Program-made: the position numbers and the translations under genes
Shown here: positions 18,943 to 27,714 of the stretch, piece after piece
How the letters are laid out: the number at the start of each line of letters is the position of its first letter
Numbering within the stretch: position 1 is the stretch's first letter
Assembly (NCBI GenBank): GCA_008015235.1
Contig: SSFF01000004.1
Location: forward strand, 248,001 to 312,000
Direction: 5' to 3'
Origin: Rhodoferax sp.
GTDB taxonomy: Bacteria > Pseudomonadota > Gammaproteobacteria > Burkholderiales > Burkholderiaceae_C
DNA length: 64,000 bases
The notes under the pieces: model-generated
The model's database searches: none
What the model was told of the DNA's origin: nothing
What the model saw: the letters and a program-made list of their open reading frames with translations, nothing else

Positions 18943-19844
18943 AAGTCCTGCTTTTCGGCCGTAGCGGCCAGGTTGGGTGGGAGTTGCAGCGTTCCTTGGG
19001 GGTGTTGGGCGAGCTGGTGGCGTTGGATTCGGATGCCCAGTACAACCCCGGCGGACTGTGTGGTGACTTTACCGATCTGGAGGGTTTGGCCCGAACGGTG
19101 GCAGTGGTTCAGCCCGACATCATCGTCAATGCGGCTGCCCACACTGCGGTCGACAAAGCCGAGTCCGAGCCTGTGCTTGCAAGGCAAATAAATGCCTTGG
19201 CCCCTGCCGTTCTTGCGCAAGCAGCTACAAAAGTAGGAGCAAAACTGGTGCATTACAGCACCGACTATGTGTTTGACGGCAGTGGTAACCGGCCCTGGGC
19301 CGAAACTGACGCTACTGCGCCCTTGAGCGTTTATGGCCAGACCAAGCTAGAGGGGGAGCAGGCCGTGGCCACCACGGCCAAGCACCTCATTCTGCGCACC
19401 AGTTGGGTCTATGCGGCACGGGGCGGCAACTTTGCCAAGACCATGCTGCGTCTGGCGGGCGAGCGTGAGACGCTGACGGTCATTGACGACCAGTTTGGCG
19501 CCCCGACCTCGGCCGAACTGCTGGCCGATGTGACGGCCCATGCCCTGCGGGCCCTGGTGCAAAAGCCGGAACTCGCAGGCCTGTACCACTGCGCGGCGGC
19601 AGGTGAAACCAACTGGCACGGCTATGCCCGCTATGTGCTGACCCAGGCCCAGGCGCTGGGGCAGCCGCTCAAAGTCGGGCCCGATCAGGTCAAGCCCATT
19701 TCCACCCGCGATTACCCCACACCGGCCCAGCGGCCATTGAACTCGCGTCTCGACACGCGCAAACTCCAGCGTGCCTTCGGGTTGCGCCTGCCTCACTGGC
19801 AGGAAGGGGTGGGGCGCATGCTCACCGAAATTGCACAGAAGTAA
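18939..19844 (+). CDS. rfbD: dTDP-4-dehydrorhamnose reductase
   Basis: ATG 18939 ([19 protein letters not shown]) overlaps the rfbB stop and gives a 301-residue protein of normal family length. The track ORF begins 22 residues earlier inside rfbB. Motifs are [10 protein letters not shown] (NADP binding), [23 protein letters not shown] and YGQTKLEGE. It makes dTDP-L-rhamnose in the last step. An internal dispersed repeat (19,206-19,240) encodes [14 protein letters not shown] within the protein. Confidence 0.95.
   Translation: MKVLLFGRSGQVGWELQRSLGVLGELVALDSDAQYNPGGLCGDFTDLEGLARTVAVVQPDIIVNAAAHTAVDKAESEPVLARQINALAPAVLAQAATKVGAKLVHYSTDYVFDGSGNRPWAETDATAPLSVYGQTKLEGEQAVATTAKHLILRTSWVYAARGGNFAKTMLRLAGERETLTVIDDQFGAPTSAELLADVTAHALRALVQKPELAGLYHCAAAGETNWHGYARYVLTQAQALGQPLKVGPDQVKPISTRDYPTPAQRPLNSRLDTRKLQRAFGLRLPHWQEGVGRMLTEIAQK
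19206..19240. repeat. Dispersed hairpin repeat, copy in rfbD
   Basis: GCCGTTCTTGCGCAAGCAGCTACAAAAGTAGGAGC contains the shared GCGCAAGCAGCTAC core and a small CTAC/GTAG hairpin. It is carried in frame. Confidence 0.55.
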
Positions 19845-19850
19845 CTCCCC

Positions 19851-20735
19851 ATGACCCAGCGCAAAGGCCTCATCCTCGCCGGTGGCTCCGGCACCCGGCT
19901 GCACCCGGCCACCCTGGCCATCAGCAAGCAACTGCTGCCGGTGTACGATAAACCGATGATCTACTACCCGCTCAGCACCCTGCTGCTGGCGGGCATGCGT
20001 GACATCCTCATCATCAGCACCCCGCAGGACACCCCGCGCTTTGCCCAGTTGTTGGGCGATGGCAGCCAGTGGGGCGTGAACCTGCAATACGCCGTCCAAC
20101 CCAGTCCGGACGGGCTGGCGCAGGCCTTTCTGATCGGCGAGGATTTCATCGGTGACAGCCCCAGCGCCCTGGTGCTCGGCGACAACATCTTCTACGGCCA
20201 CGACTTCCAACCTTTGCTGGGCAGCGCCATGCAACGCCAACAAGGCGCGACCGTGTTTGCCTACCATGTCACCGACCCCGAACGCTATGGAGTGGCCGAG
20301 TTTGATGCAGCGGGCAAGGTGCTGTCGATCGAAGAAAAGCCTGCCCATCCCAAGAGCCACTACGCGGTCACTGGGCTGTATTTCTATGACGACAGCGTAT
20401 GTGAGAAAGCCAAGGCCTTGCAACCTTCCCCGCGCGGGGAGCTGGAAATTACCGACCTGAACCGGCTGTACCTGGTGCAGGGTGCGCTGAACGTGGAGAT
20501 CATGGGGCGCGGTTATGCCTGGCTCGACACCGGCACCCACGACAGCCTGCTCGATGCCAGCCAGTTCATCGCTACGCTGGAACGCCGCCAAGGCCTGAAG
20601 GTGGCGTGTCCCGAGGAAATTGCCTGGCGCCGTGGCTGGATTGACAGTGCACAGCTCGAGCAACTGGCCCAACCGCTCAAGAAAAATGGCTATGGCCAGT
20701 ACCTGATGGGCCTGTTGAAAGATGGGGTGCGCTGA
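19851..20735 (+). CDS. rfbA: Glucose-1-phosphate thymidylyltransferase
   Basis: This 294-residue enzyme makes dTDP-glucose. It has [36 protein letters not shown] at the N-terminus and the usual family length. Its stop overlaps the rfbC start (TGATG). Together with rfbB, rfbD and rfbC it forms a complete dTDP-rhamnose operon. Confidence 0.97.
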   Translation: MTQRKGLILAGGSGTRLHPATLAISKQLLPVYDKPMIYYPLSTLLLAGMRDILIISTPQDTPRFAQLLGDGSQWGVNLQYAVQPSPDGLAQAFLIGEDFIGDSPSALVLGDNIFYGHDFQPLLGSAMQRQQGATVFAYHVTDPERYGVAEFDAAGKVLSIEEKPAHPKSHYAVTGLYFYDDSVCEKAKALQPSPRGELEITDLNRLYLVQGALNVEIMGRGYAWLDTGTHDSLLDASQFIATLERRQGLKVACPEEIAWRRGWIDSAQLEQLAQPLKKNGYGQYLMGLLKDGVR

Positions 20736-21289
20736 TGCAGGTGACCCCCACCGCCATTGCCGATGTGCTGATTCTGGAACCCCAGGTCTTCGGGGACGCG
20801 CGCGGATTTTTCCTGGAAAGTTTCAACCAGCAGCGTTTCAACGCCGCCACCGGAACCGATTACCGGTTCGTGCAGGACAACCACAGCCGCAGCGCCCAAG
20901 GGGTGCTGCGCGGCCTGCATTACCAGGTGCGCCAGCCGCAGGGAAAGCTGGTGCGCGTGGTGGCCGGGGCCGTATGGGATGTGGCGGTAGATATACGGCC
21001 ACACTCGCCCAGTTTTGGCCGATGGGTCGGGGTGGAGCTCAGCGCCGACAACCAGCGCCTGTTGTGGATTCCGCCGGGGCTGGCCCATGGTTTTGTGGTG
21101 CTCAGCGACAGCGCCGACTTTTTGTACAAAACCACCGATTACTACGCGCCCGAGTTTGAGCGCTGCCTGCGCTGGGACGACCCGACGCTGGCCATTGATT
21201 GGCCGGACCTGGGCATGGCACCCGTGCTTTCAGCAAAGGACCTGCAAGGGCAGAGCTGGGCGCAGGCCATGGCTGGTGGCTTTGTTTGA
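20735..21289 (+). CDS. rfbC: dTDP-4-dehydrorhamnose 3,5-epimerase
   Basis: This 184-residue cupin epimerase carries the family segments ARGFFLESFNQQRF, FVQDNHSRSAQGVLRGLHYQ (catalytic His) and GKLVRVVAGAVWDVAVDIR. It is the last gene of the rfb operon and lies 87 bp from attL, so it marks the left host border of the prophage. Confidence 0.97.
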   Translation: MQVTPTAIADVLILEPQVFGDARGFFLESFNQQRFNAATGTDYRFVQDNHSRSAQGVLRGLHYQVRQPQGKLVRVVAGAVWDVAVDIRPHSPSFGRWVGVELSADNQRLLWIPPGLAHGFVVLSDSADFLYKTTDYYAPEFERCLRWDDPTLAIDWPDLGMAPVLSAKDLQGQSWAQAMAGGFV

Positions 21290-21332
21290 TGCTCCTGTCC
21301 CTGGATGTGTCTTTGATGCACATCCGAGGGGC

Positions 21333-21370
21333 AAAGAAAAAGCCCGCACGTTCGTGGAACTGTGCGGGCT
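21333..21370 (-). terminator. Original tRNA-Leu terminator, stranded at attL
   Basis: On the minus strand AGCCCGCAC, a loop, GTGCGGGCT and a run of T (TTTTTCTTT) lie immediately 3' of the truncated tRNA-Leu copy. This is what is expected downstream of the tRNA gene before phage insertion. On the plus strand it could also serve rfbC weakly. Confidence 0.8.
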
Positions 21371-21375
21371 TCAAT

Positions 21376-21431
21376 GTGGTGCCCAGGGCCGGACTCGAAC
21401 CGGCACGCCTTGCGGCGGGGGATTTTGAGTC
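21376..21431. repeat. attL: 56-bp core, 3' part of tRNA-Leu
   Basis: These 56 bases (GTGGTGCCCAGG...TTTTGAGTC) are identical to 60,996-61,051. They carry the CCA end, acceptor strand, T arm, variable arm and anticodon-loop part of tRNA-Leu. The sequence diverges after the anticodon region, so this copy is only a fragment. It marks the left prophage end. Confidence 0.93.
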
Positions 21432-21472
21432 TGGTAGCGAAATGGCTCAACCATGCGGGTTTGCGTCCGATT

Positions 21473-21537
21473 GCTTCCGCAAAAAATACTGAGTTCCATG
21501 CATCTTTTTACCTCTGGATCGTGATTTTTGCGGAAGC
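21473..21537. repeat. Inverted pair of candidate integrase arm-type sites in attL
   Basis: GCTTCCGCAAAAA (21,473-21,485) and TTTTTGCGGAAGC (21,525-21,537) form a perfect 13-bp inverted repeat just inside attL. Their core TGCGGAA also occurs three times just inside attR. This is the arrangement of arm-type sites of tyrosine-recombinase phages. Confidence 0.5.
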
Positions 21538-21613
21538 GATATTCATGTAAGCACACATTTGGGTCAAGTTAACATTCCAGGCACGAAAAAGCGATCCTCA
21601 TCGATCTAAGCCA

Positions 21614-22567
21614 ATGCCTGACAAAAAGATGCTTTTCAAGTACCGGTCTTTCTCCGCAAAGACCGTTGAATCATTGGTTTGTGACCGGCTGTATATGGCC
21701 AATCCAGCCGACTTCAATGACCCAATGGACACAAGGCCAGTGGTCGAGTGCGATATTGATCTTGATAGTCTCCAAGAGCTTGTGGCAACGCTTATTGAGC
21801 GACGGCTTAAAGATGAATTGACAAAAGCGGCTGAGAAGATTCGGTACCGAGGTCCAAAGACGTTTGAGCAGATTGATAGACTGAGTCTTGGTCATGTTCA
21901 AAAGACGCTAAATGAAGTGGCGTATAACGCGACCAATCCGGATTATGAGAATGCAGATGAGGCGTCAAAATGGATGCTGGTAAGTCTGCTAGAGAAAGAG
22001 CTGCTACAGCAGTACACAGGTGGTGTGTTCTCGATGGCTGAAAAGGCCAATTGCCCGCTTATGTGGAGCCATTATGGTGACCAGCATCGTGGCCTATGCA
22101 TTGGCTATTCAATAGCCAAAGGATGGCCCTCGAACTTGTACCAGGTCGAATACGGTGGAAGTCGTCTTATCAAAACAAGTTTGATTTCCAGAGTGATTGA
22201 TGGTGACATTTCCGCAAAGTCTGAGCTGGACAAAGCAGTGCTACTTCGTAAGGCCAGAAGTTGGAGTTATGAGCGTGAGTGGCGTCTAATTGGTAAGCGC
22301 GGCCTCATAGACTCAATTTTTGAACTTGAAGATGTTACGTTTGGATTTCGTTGTCCGAGTGAGGTTAAGTGGGCTGTGTTTTCTGCCCTGAGAGACCGTA
22401 GTAGGACTGTGAATTTTTATGAAATTCGTGAAGTCCATGGCAAATTCACACTGAAACGCCACCAATTAGACACTGATGAACTGGGCATCTCCTACCCACG
22501 GAGAGCTCGCGATGCTACTGACGTATTCATACCTAACAATCTCATTGAAGGTCCGTCCGGTATGTAA
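21614..22567 (+). CDS. DUF2971 protein, prophage cargo next to attL
   Basis: This 317-residue protein has the DUF2971 pattern: LFKYRSFSAKTVESLVCDRLYMANPADFNDPMD at the N-terminus, LMWSHYGDQHRGLCIGYSI in the middle and SWSYEREWRLIG near residue 215. The function of the family is not established, though its genes are often found in mobile and defence-rich loci. It is visibly more AT-rich than its neighbours and lies between attL and a convergent integrase, the usual place for lysogenic cargo. It ends 1 bp from the integrase stop. Confidence 0.75.
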   Translation: MPDKKMLFKYRSFSAKTVESLVCDRLYMANPADFNDPMDTRPVVECDIDLDSLQELVATLIERRLKDELTKAAEKIRYRGPKTFEQIDRLSLGHVQKTLNEVAYNATNPDYENADEASKWMLVSLLEKELLQQYTGGVFSMAEKANCPLMWSHYGDQHRGLCIGYSIAKGWPSNLYQVEYGGSRLIKTSLISRVIDGDISAKSELDKAVLLRKARSWSYEREWRLIGKRGLIDSIFELEDVTFGFRCPSEVKWAVFSALRDRSRTVNFYEIREVHGKFTLKRHQLDTDELGISYPRRARDATDVFIPNNLIEGPSGM

Positions 22568-22568
22568 T

Positions 22569-23594
22569 TCATCGCACGGCCTTGAGCTTCGTGCCCTTCG
22601 TCCGGTAATGTGTGTTGGTGATTTTCTTGTCGCTGTGCTGCAGCAGTTTGCTGGCCTCGTCGTCATCCTCGGCCAGATCGGCGGCACGCTTGCGCATGTC
22701 ACGTAGCCACATGGCGCGAATCTCGGTGGCGATCTTTGGATTGGCCTGGGCGGCCTTCTCCCGCGCGTATTCGTAACGGTCCCGCAGCATGGACTCGGAC
22801 ACAGCCCGTCCGGTATGGGTGGTGAGCAGCATCACACTGTCCACGGTGCCACGGCGCTTGATAAGTGCGGTCAGCACGGGGGAGTCCGCAACCTCGAAGT
22901 AGGCGACCTTGCCCTTCTTGCTGGACTTGAACCGCAACTTCCCATCCACTGGCATACGTACGGTGCGCGCGTCGGTGATGCGCATGCCGGTGGCGCTGGA
23001 TATGTCCATTGCGTCCTTGAGCACCTGGTCAGCGTGGGCGTACACCGCATCGAAGAGCTGGTCCGTCACCTCAAACTGGCGAGCTGCCTCAGGGTTCTTC
23101 CAGTCCTTCACGCCTGCGGCCGGCCAGGGTAGCTGCGTCATGCCCCAGATCCTGGCTTTCCCCCAAAGGATAGACAGGACTGACATTTCGCGGTTTCCCT
23201 GTGTCTTGGCAGAACGCAGGTCGAGGTATTCGCGCATCACCGGCAGGGTGACTTCGTGCCAGGCCATTTGGCCAAAGGCTGCGCCGATGTTCTTCAGCTG
23301 CTTCTTGTAGCTCCGCACCGTGTCCTTGTTCTCGTATGCCGGTGTGGTTTCGCCTTTCTCCCCGCCCAGGTACTCATCCACAAAGCGGTTGATTGCCTCC
23401 TGGATTCGCCCAATGGTTTTCGGCTTTTCGTTGTGCAGCTCATGCCACTTCTCGATGGCAATGGCGTAGTCCGTGCCTAGGCTCACGTCGGGCTTGCCGG
23501 TGCCACGCATGTCGTACCAGTAGGACACCCATACCTGCCCGCCCTTTCCCTTGCGGGTGTGCGAACGCAGACGAGGGTATTTCGATTTCTTCAT
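22569..23594 (-). CDS. int: Phage tyrosine integrase
   Basis: This 341-residue site-specific recombinase has a basic N-terminus (MKKSKYPRLRSHTRKGKGG) and a SAM-like core-binding region. The catalytic domain shows Arg in SATGMRITDARTV, Lys in SSKKGKVAYF, Arg in LRDMRKRAA (Asp in place of the usual His of HxxR), then LLQHSDKKITNTHYR with His and the nucleophilic Tyr. It is the terminal gene of the leftward early operon and the first phage enzyme inside attL. It should act on the tRNA-Leu core. Confidence 0.93.
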   Translation of the reverse strand: MKKSKYPRLRSHTRKGKGGQVWVSYWYDMRGTGKPDVSLGTDYAIAIEKWHELHNEKPKTIGRIQEAINRFVDEYLGGEKGETTPAYENKDTVRSYKKQLKNIGAAFGQMAWHEVTLPVMREYLDLRSAKTQGNREMSVLSILWGKARIWGMTQLPWPAAGVKDWKNPEAARQFEVTDQLFDAVYAHADQVLKDAMDISSATGMRITDARTVRMPVDGKLRFKSSKKGKVAYFEVADSPVLTALIKRRGTVDSVMLLTTHTGRAVSESMLRDRYEYAREKAAQANPKIATEIRAMWLRDMRKRAADLAEDDDEASKLLQHSDKKITNTHYRTKGTKLKAVR

Positions 23595-23797
23595 TTGATG
23601 GCTGCAGTGTTCAGGCCGCGGGAGACAACCATTGTGCGTCCCTCCAGCCAGTTGCGTACATGTTCACGGCTGACGATGACGCGTCGCCCATCAACGCGAT
23701 GCGGAATGCCCTTTGTCTTCAGCCATTCCGACTGTTGTCCGGCGCGTGCATAGCTGGTGAGGGCATGCATTTCTTGTGGGTTGAGGAATTCAGTCAT
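23591..23797 (-). CDS. DUF4224/excisionase-like small protein
   Basis: This 68-residue protein (MTEFLNPQEMHALTSYARAGQQSEWLKTKGIPHRVDGRRVIVSREHVRNWLEG) has the DUF4224 pattern, a winged-helix-like fold seen next to many phage integrases. Its stop overlaps the integrase start. It is a good candidate for the directionality factor, by position only. Confidence 0.7.
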   Translation of the reverse strand: MTEFLNPQEMHALTSYARAGQQSEWLKTKGIPHRVDGRRVIVSREHVRNWLEGRTMVVSRGLNTAAIK

Positions 23798-24270
23798 TGC
23801 ACGTCCTCCAGTTTCAGCAATTGCCCGCCCGTCATGCGACGGTATGCCTCCTTGATAGCGTGCTGCAGCTGCAGGGGGCTGCTGGCGTCGGCCATGGCCT
23901 CCCAGGCGTCAAGTGCAGCGGGTACGTCGCGCAGGCCCGGGGCATCGAAGCCAAAGCGCAGGCCGCGCAGGTAGCGGTCTTTCATGCGCACCATGGCGTC
24001 TTGGCCGCGTTTTATGGTTTCCACCAGCAGCTCATCGATTTGCTCGGCGCGGACCAGGGCGGAATTCAATACGTGGGCTACCAGGTCGAAGTCCTGCTCA
24101 GTAGCGCCGCCATCGCGCAGGCGCTCGAAGCTGACGCGGCACTCGATGTGCTCGGTGTCCAGCTTGCCAGGCTCGTTTGGCTTGGCCATGCCCAAAAGCT
24201 TGAAGGCAGCGGTGGGGTCTTTCTGCCAGCGGCGCTTGTGCTGGGCGGCGCGGCGGTGTGCTGTTTTCAT
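23794..24270 (-). CDS. Hypothetical phage protein
   Basis: A 158-residue helical protein with a basic N-terminus (MKTAHRRAAQHKRRWQKDP) and a long charged helix region. No family is recognised. Both ends overlap neighbours by four bases (ATGA type), which fits the tightly coupled leftward early operon. Confidence 0.7.
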   Translation of the reverse strand: MKTAHRRAAQHKRRWQKDPTAAFKLLGMAKPNEPGKLDTEHIECRVSFERLRDGGATEQDFDLVAHVLNSALVRAEQIDELLVETIKRGQDAMVRMKDRYLRGLRFGFDAPGLRDVPAALDAWEAMADASSPLQLQHAIKEAYRRMTGGQLLKLEDVQ

Positions 24271-24599
24271 GTCTTGCTCCCATACTTGCCATCGAGGTAG
24301 CTGGCGTATTCCATGATGTTGCTGATGAGAACGCGGCGGCCGTCGGCGGCACCACGAATGTCGTCATGCCCGGCATCGAGGCAGGCATGCAAAAATTCGT
24401 TGACGGCCTCCGCTGCTGCCTCGAGCTTCTTGGCTGCAGCGGCGCCGGAGCGCTTCACGGCGGCATCGGCCCGGGCCTGGCTCTTCTGGTCGCGCTCACT
24501 GAGCCAGTCGTCGCCAGTCATGCTCACCTGCTCGGCAATACCGTGCTGGCGGCGGTAGGTGGTGGTGTCTACATCGCCAAAGGGGCTCAGAGTTTCCAT
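24267..24599 (-). CDS. Hypothetical phage protein
   Basis: A 110-residue protein starting METLSPFGDVDTTTYRRQHG. The track ORF adds eight upstream residues. It has an alanine/lysine-rich helical middle (KSQARADAAVKRSGAAAAKKLEAAAEAVNEFLHACLDAG). No function is apparent. It is coupled to the neighbouring early genes. Confidence 0.65.
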   Translation of the reverse strand: METLSPFGDVDTTTYRRQHGIAEQVSMTGDDWLSERDQKSQARADAAVKRSGAAAAKKLEAAAEAVNEFLHACLDAGHDDIRGAADGRRVLISNIMEYASYLDGKYGSKT

Positions 24600-24829
24600 G
24601 GCTTTTCTCCCCACTCGCGCCACATGTCGCCGTGCTTCCAGGTCATCAGAGGTACGGTCTCGCCCGGTGCAATCAGTCGTGCCTTGAGCTTCTGGTTGGA
24701 GCTGAGTTCCAGCAGTCCATGGGCGCAGTGCTCCAGGTCGCCGTCTTCAAAGGTGTCCAGGTCGAAGCTGGTGACACGGCGCCAGGATCCGGAGTCGTTG
24801 ATGTCGAGGTTGACGATGCGGCCGGTCAT
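24587..24829 (-). CDS. Hypothetical phage protein
   Basis: An 80-residue protein starting MTGRIVNLDINDSGSWRRVTSFDLDTFEDGDLEHCAHGLLEL. The ATG at 24,829 overlaps the stop of the upstream ASCH gene, which is why I prefer it to the longer track ORF. It is acidic with no recognised domain. Confidence 0.65.
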   Translation of the reverse strand: MTGRIVNLDINDSGSWRRVTSFDLDTFEDGDLEHCAHGLLELSSNQKLKARLIAPGETVPLMTWKHGDMWREWGEKPWKL

Positions 24830-25371
24830 GCTCCACCGCCTTCCAGGCGCTTGAACTTGACCACCCACACCCACGGGTTTGCATCCCATGCGCCGGGTCC
24901 GTTGATCTGCTCCCAGAGGGCCTGATACCAGGTCACGGGGTCCATCTGATTGACGCTCCCTGGGAATTCCTTGTAGCCCTCAGCCTTGGCATCCGCCTCG
25001 CTGATGTCCTGCAACCGCTCCACGCGCACGCCAGTGATTTCCAGCGTGATGCGGCTGGCCGCACGCGGCATGTGGATGCTGGGCTTCCATTTTGTCGAAT
25101 CGGGGTTCTGGTCGGTGGCGCGGTAGTAGTAGTGCATTCCGTCCTTGAATGGGCCATAACCATTCCAAGCCTCACGCACCCAAAGCCTGTCGCCGGGTTG
25201 GCCGTATGGGCAAATTGCATGGGGTAGGCCAACACGGCCATTGAACGAAAGCACGCCGCTTTTGCCAATCCATTCGGGTGTCGGCTTCACCACCCGCCGC
25301 GTCTGCGTCTTGGTGCCTGCCAGGATGGCGCGTACCATCGGGGCAGAAAAGAGAATAGGGTGTTCTTTCAT
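24826..25371 (-). CDS. ASCH-domain phage protein
   Basis: A 181-residue protein with MKEHPILFSAPMVRAILAGTKTQTRRVVKP at the N-terminus and CPYGQPGDRLWVREAW in the middle, the pattern of phage ASCH/PUA-like proteins, which are thought to bind RNA or modified nucleic acid. Its start codon overlaps a divergent plus-strand gene start (CATG at 25,369-25,372). Confidence 0.7.
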   Translation of the reverse strand: MKEHPILFSAPMVRAILAGTKTQTRRVVKPTPEWIGKSGVLSFNGRVGLPHAICPYGQPGDRLWVREAWNGYGPFKDGMHYYYRATDQNPDSTKWKPSIHMPRAASRITLEITGVRVERLQDISEADAKAEGYKEFPGSVNQMDPVTWYQALWEQINGPGAWDANPWVWVVKFKRLEGGGA

Positions 25372-25888
25372 GTCGATGCGATCCTGGGGTTTAGGTGGTG
25401 TATTTGCTGGTTTGTGCTTTCTGCTGTGGTGGAAGACTCCACAGCAGTCCGCAGACCTGGCTGCTTGGGTTCAAGCGATTGGATCGATTGCTGCCGTGCT
25501 GGTGGCGATTTGGATTACCAACAAGGCAGACCGTGACAGGAGACATGCAGCGTGGACCATGGCTAACCTCTTTGCATCCAACCTTATCGCTGCCTGTGCC
25601 GAGCTTCGAGACACGGCAGGAAGGGGGGACACAAGTGCTTCGCGTCGAGCAACTGATCAACTCTCGGAGTTGCTTGAGTGGGCAAGGCGTATTGATGTTG
25701 TCCTGCTTGATGACAAACACATTGAAGGTCTGTTCAAGATCCGAGCAACAGCGGTCAGTACCCTTGGGCGCGCCCAAGAGATGAACTCCAACATCCTCTA
25801 CGACTACAGGAAAGCTTCTGAATTCTTTGAGCTTCAGCGAAGCAAAGTCCATGAGGCATGTGTCCAGTACTTTTGGATCAAGAGCTGA
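25370..25888 (+). CDS. Membrane protein on the opposite strand within the early operon (moron-like)
   Basis: A 172-residue protein read from ATG 25,370 (MSMRSWGLGGVFAGLCFLLWW) with two N-terminal membrane helices (residues 6-20 and WVQAIGSIAAVLVAIWIT). A charged cytoplasmic helical region follows. It runs against the early operon between the methyltransferase and ASCH genes. Its start overlaps the divergent ASCH start. The track version adds 43 residues antisense to ASCH, which I discount. No function can be assigned. Confidence 0.65.
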   Translation: MSMRSWGLGGVFAGLCFLLWWKTPQQSADLAAWVQAIGSIAAVLVAIWITNKADRDRRHAAWTMANLFASNLIAACAELRDTAGRGDTSASRRATDQLSELLEWARRIDVVLLDDKHIEGLFKIRATAVSTLGRAQEMNSNILYDYRKASEFFELQRSKVHEACVQYFWIKS

Positions 25889-25911
25889 GCTTTGTCTTTG
25901 AAGGGTATCTA

Positions 25912-27714
25912 TCACGCTGCCTCCTTCATTGCCTGTTCTTCGCTGTAGTTCGCCGCCACGATGGCGCGGGCCAGTGGGGGGCAAACGCTGTTGCCGCACA
26001 TGCGTACCTGGGCGGTCTTGCTGATGGGTTCACCGGCCGCGCCGCGGTCGATGCGGTAGTTCTCGGGGAAGCCCTGGGCCCGGTACAGCTCATGCGGTGT
26101 GAGCATGCGCAGGCCGATGTCCACGATGGCGTAGGGTTCGCCGTGCACCATCACCAAGCCCATACGGTCCTTGGTCGGCACGGTGTGCATGGGGTCAGTG
26201 CAGCTGGCATCCTGCCCACCTTCGCTGTAATACTTGACCAGGAATGCGCGCACCTCGCCGGCATGCCCGCCGCCGGCCGTGAGCGTTGGCACTGGTTCTT
26301 CCATGGACTGGCCGAACTGGTTGTTGCGCAGCTTCACCATGTGGCTGGTGACGATCCCTGCGGTGGCACCCTGGGCGGTGATCGTGTTCAGCGGGTCGGC
26401 CACATCGCGTATGCCGTGGCTGAACCGCTTGGTTCCGTCCTTTCCTTCGCCGTGGCCCAGGTGCACCAGGTTGGCAGTCACAACACCCTGTGTGATAGCC
26501 GTGCCAGGTCGGGCCTGTTCGCCGCCGGCGGTTATGGTGTGCGCTGGCGTGTCAGCTGCATAGCCAACGCTCCCGGTGTTGAACTTGGTTATGTGCGCAG
26601 TTACCAGGCTGTGGTGATCTACGCTAGTGACTGTCGCCATGGGGTCTGTCATGTCAGATCCGACCACCCCGGTGTAGTGCTTTGCCAGGAATGCAGTCAC
26701 CAGGGCGTGGTGTCCTCCCTTGGTTTCGGCTGTGATGGTGCGCAGCGGCTCGTCGGCCGGCATGCAGCGCGGGGTGCTTGCGTTGGCAATCTCGGTCAGC
26801 ACTGGGGCCAGCTTCGCCACTGCCAGCGCCTTTTCCCCGCGGTTGGCACCGGTCACAGTCTTGAATGGCTCGTCCAGGCCTTCAACGCGCTCGCCGCCCT
26901 GGTGAGTCAGGGAAACAATGAACGGCTCCGCCGCGTCCACCACGTAGCGCATGATCCCCTTCGCAATGCGTCGGCAGGTAGCGTCCGCCAGCGGGCGGGT
27001 GCGCTCGAAAATGCTGGGCGCCGGGATGCTCCAGTCGATGCACTCCGCGGCCGTGCGCCACGGCTTCATGCCCTTCGGCACCTTGCCCTTGGCGTCGGGC
27101 TTGGCGTGCGTGGCTTCCGGCCACACGATGGGCTGACCATCGCGCCGGGCCACCAGGAAGAGACGTTTGCGTATCGTCGGGGCGCCGTAGTCGCAGGCAC
27201 GCAGCTCGCGGTGCTCCACCACATAGCCCAGGTTCTGGAGTTGCTTCTTCCACAGGGCAAAGGTCTGGCCCTTGCGCAGCGGGCAGGGGCGGTTGTCGTC
27301 GCCCAGCGGGCCCCAGGTCTGGAACTCTTCGACGTTCTCCAGGCAGATCACGCGCGGCTGCACGGCCTTGGCCCACTTCACCACAACCCAGGCCAGGCTG
27401 CGGATCTTCTTGGACACGGGCTTTCCGCCCTTGGCCTTGCTGAAATGCTTGCAGTCCGGGCTGGCCCATAGCAGGCCCACGGGCTGGCCATCGGTCACGG
27501 TGAGCGGGTCCACCTCAAACACATCGCTGCAAAAGTGACGTGTCTGCGGGTGGTTCGCCTGGTGCAGGCTGATCGCCTCGGCGTCGTGGTTTACGGCCAC
27601 ATCGGGCGCGCGGCCAATGGCCTGCTCGATGCCGGTACTGGCACCGCCACCGCCGGCGAAGAGGTCAACCACCAGCTCGCGGTGGATGGGAAGGTGGAAT
27701 TGAGGGGTCAGCAT
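25912..27714 (-). CDS. DNA (cytosine-5) methyltransferase with repeated variable region
   Basis: A 600-residue C5-methyltransferase. Motif I is VVDLFAGGGGASTGIEQAIG (residues 15-34). Motif IV is LLWASPDCKHFSKAKG, with SPDC in place of the common PPC. Motif VI is CLENVEEF and motif VIII is IRKRLFLVA. The C-terminal motifs IX/X are LTPHELYRAQGFPENY and CGNSVCPPLARAIV. Between VIII and IX, from about residue 255 to 520, lie repeats of the form (D/E)P..T(I/V)T......LVT. No cognate endonuclease is seen, so it is probably an orphan protecting phage DNA from host restriction. Confidence 0.9.
   Translation of the reverse strand: MLTPQFHLPIHRELVVDLFAGGGGASTGIEQAIGRAPDVAVNHDAEAISLHQANHPQTRHFCSDVFEVDPLTVTDGQPVGLLWASPDCKHFSKAKGGKPVSKKIRSLAWVVVKWAKAVQPRVICLENVEEFQTWGPLGDDNRPCPLRKGQTFALWKKQLQNLGYVVEHRELRACDYGAPTIRKRLFLVARRDGQPIVWPEATHAKPDAKGKVPKGMKPWRTAAECIDWSIPAPSIFERTRPLADATCRRIAKGIMRYVVDAAEPFIVSLTHQGGERVEGLDEPFKTVTGANRGEKALAVAKLAPVLTEIANASTPRCMPADEPLRTITAETKGGHHALVTAFLAKHYTGVVGSDMTDPMATVTSVDHHSLVTAHITKFNTGSVGYAADTPAHTITAGGEQARPGTAITQGVVTANLVHLGHGEGKDGTKRFSHGIRDVADPLNTITAQGATAGIVTSHMVKLRNNQFGQSMEEPVPTLTAGGGHAGEVRAFLVKYYSEGGQDASCTDPMHTVPTKDRMGLVMVHGEPYAIVDIGLRMLTPHELYRAQGFPENYRIDRGAAGEPISKTAQVRMCGNSVCPPLARAIVAANYSEEQAMKEAA

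Noticed and set aside
19347-20672. Minus-strand ORF of 441 aa
   Set aside because: Antisense of rfbD and rfbA, which are certain.
21376-21431. Second functional tRNA-Leu gene
   Set aside because: Only the 3' part is present; the 5' half is replaced by phage sequence.
25858-27471. Plus-strand ORF of 537 aa
   Set aside because: Antisense of the cytosine methyltransferase, whose motifs are in order on the minus strand.
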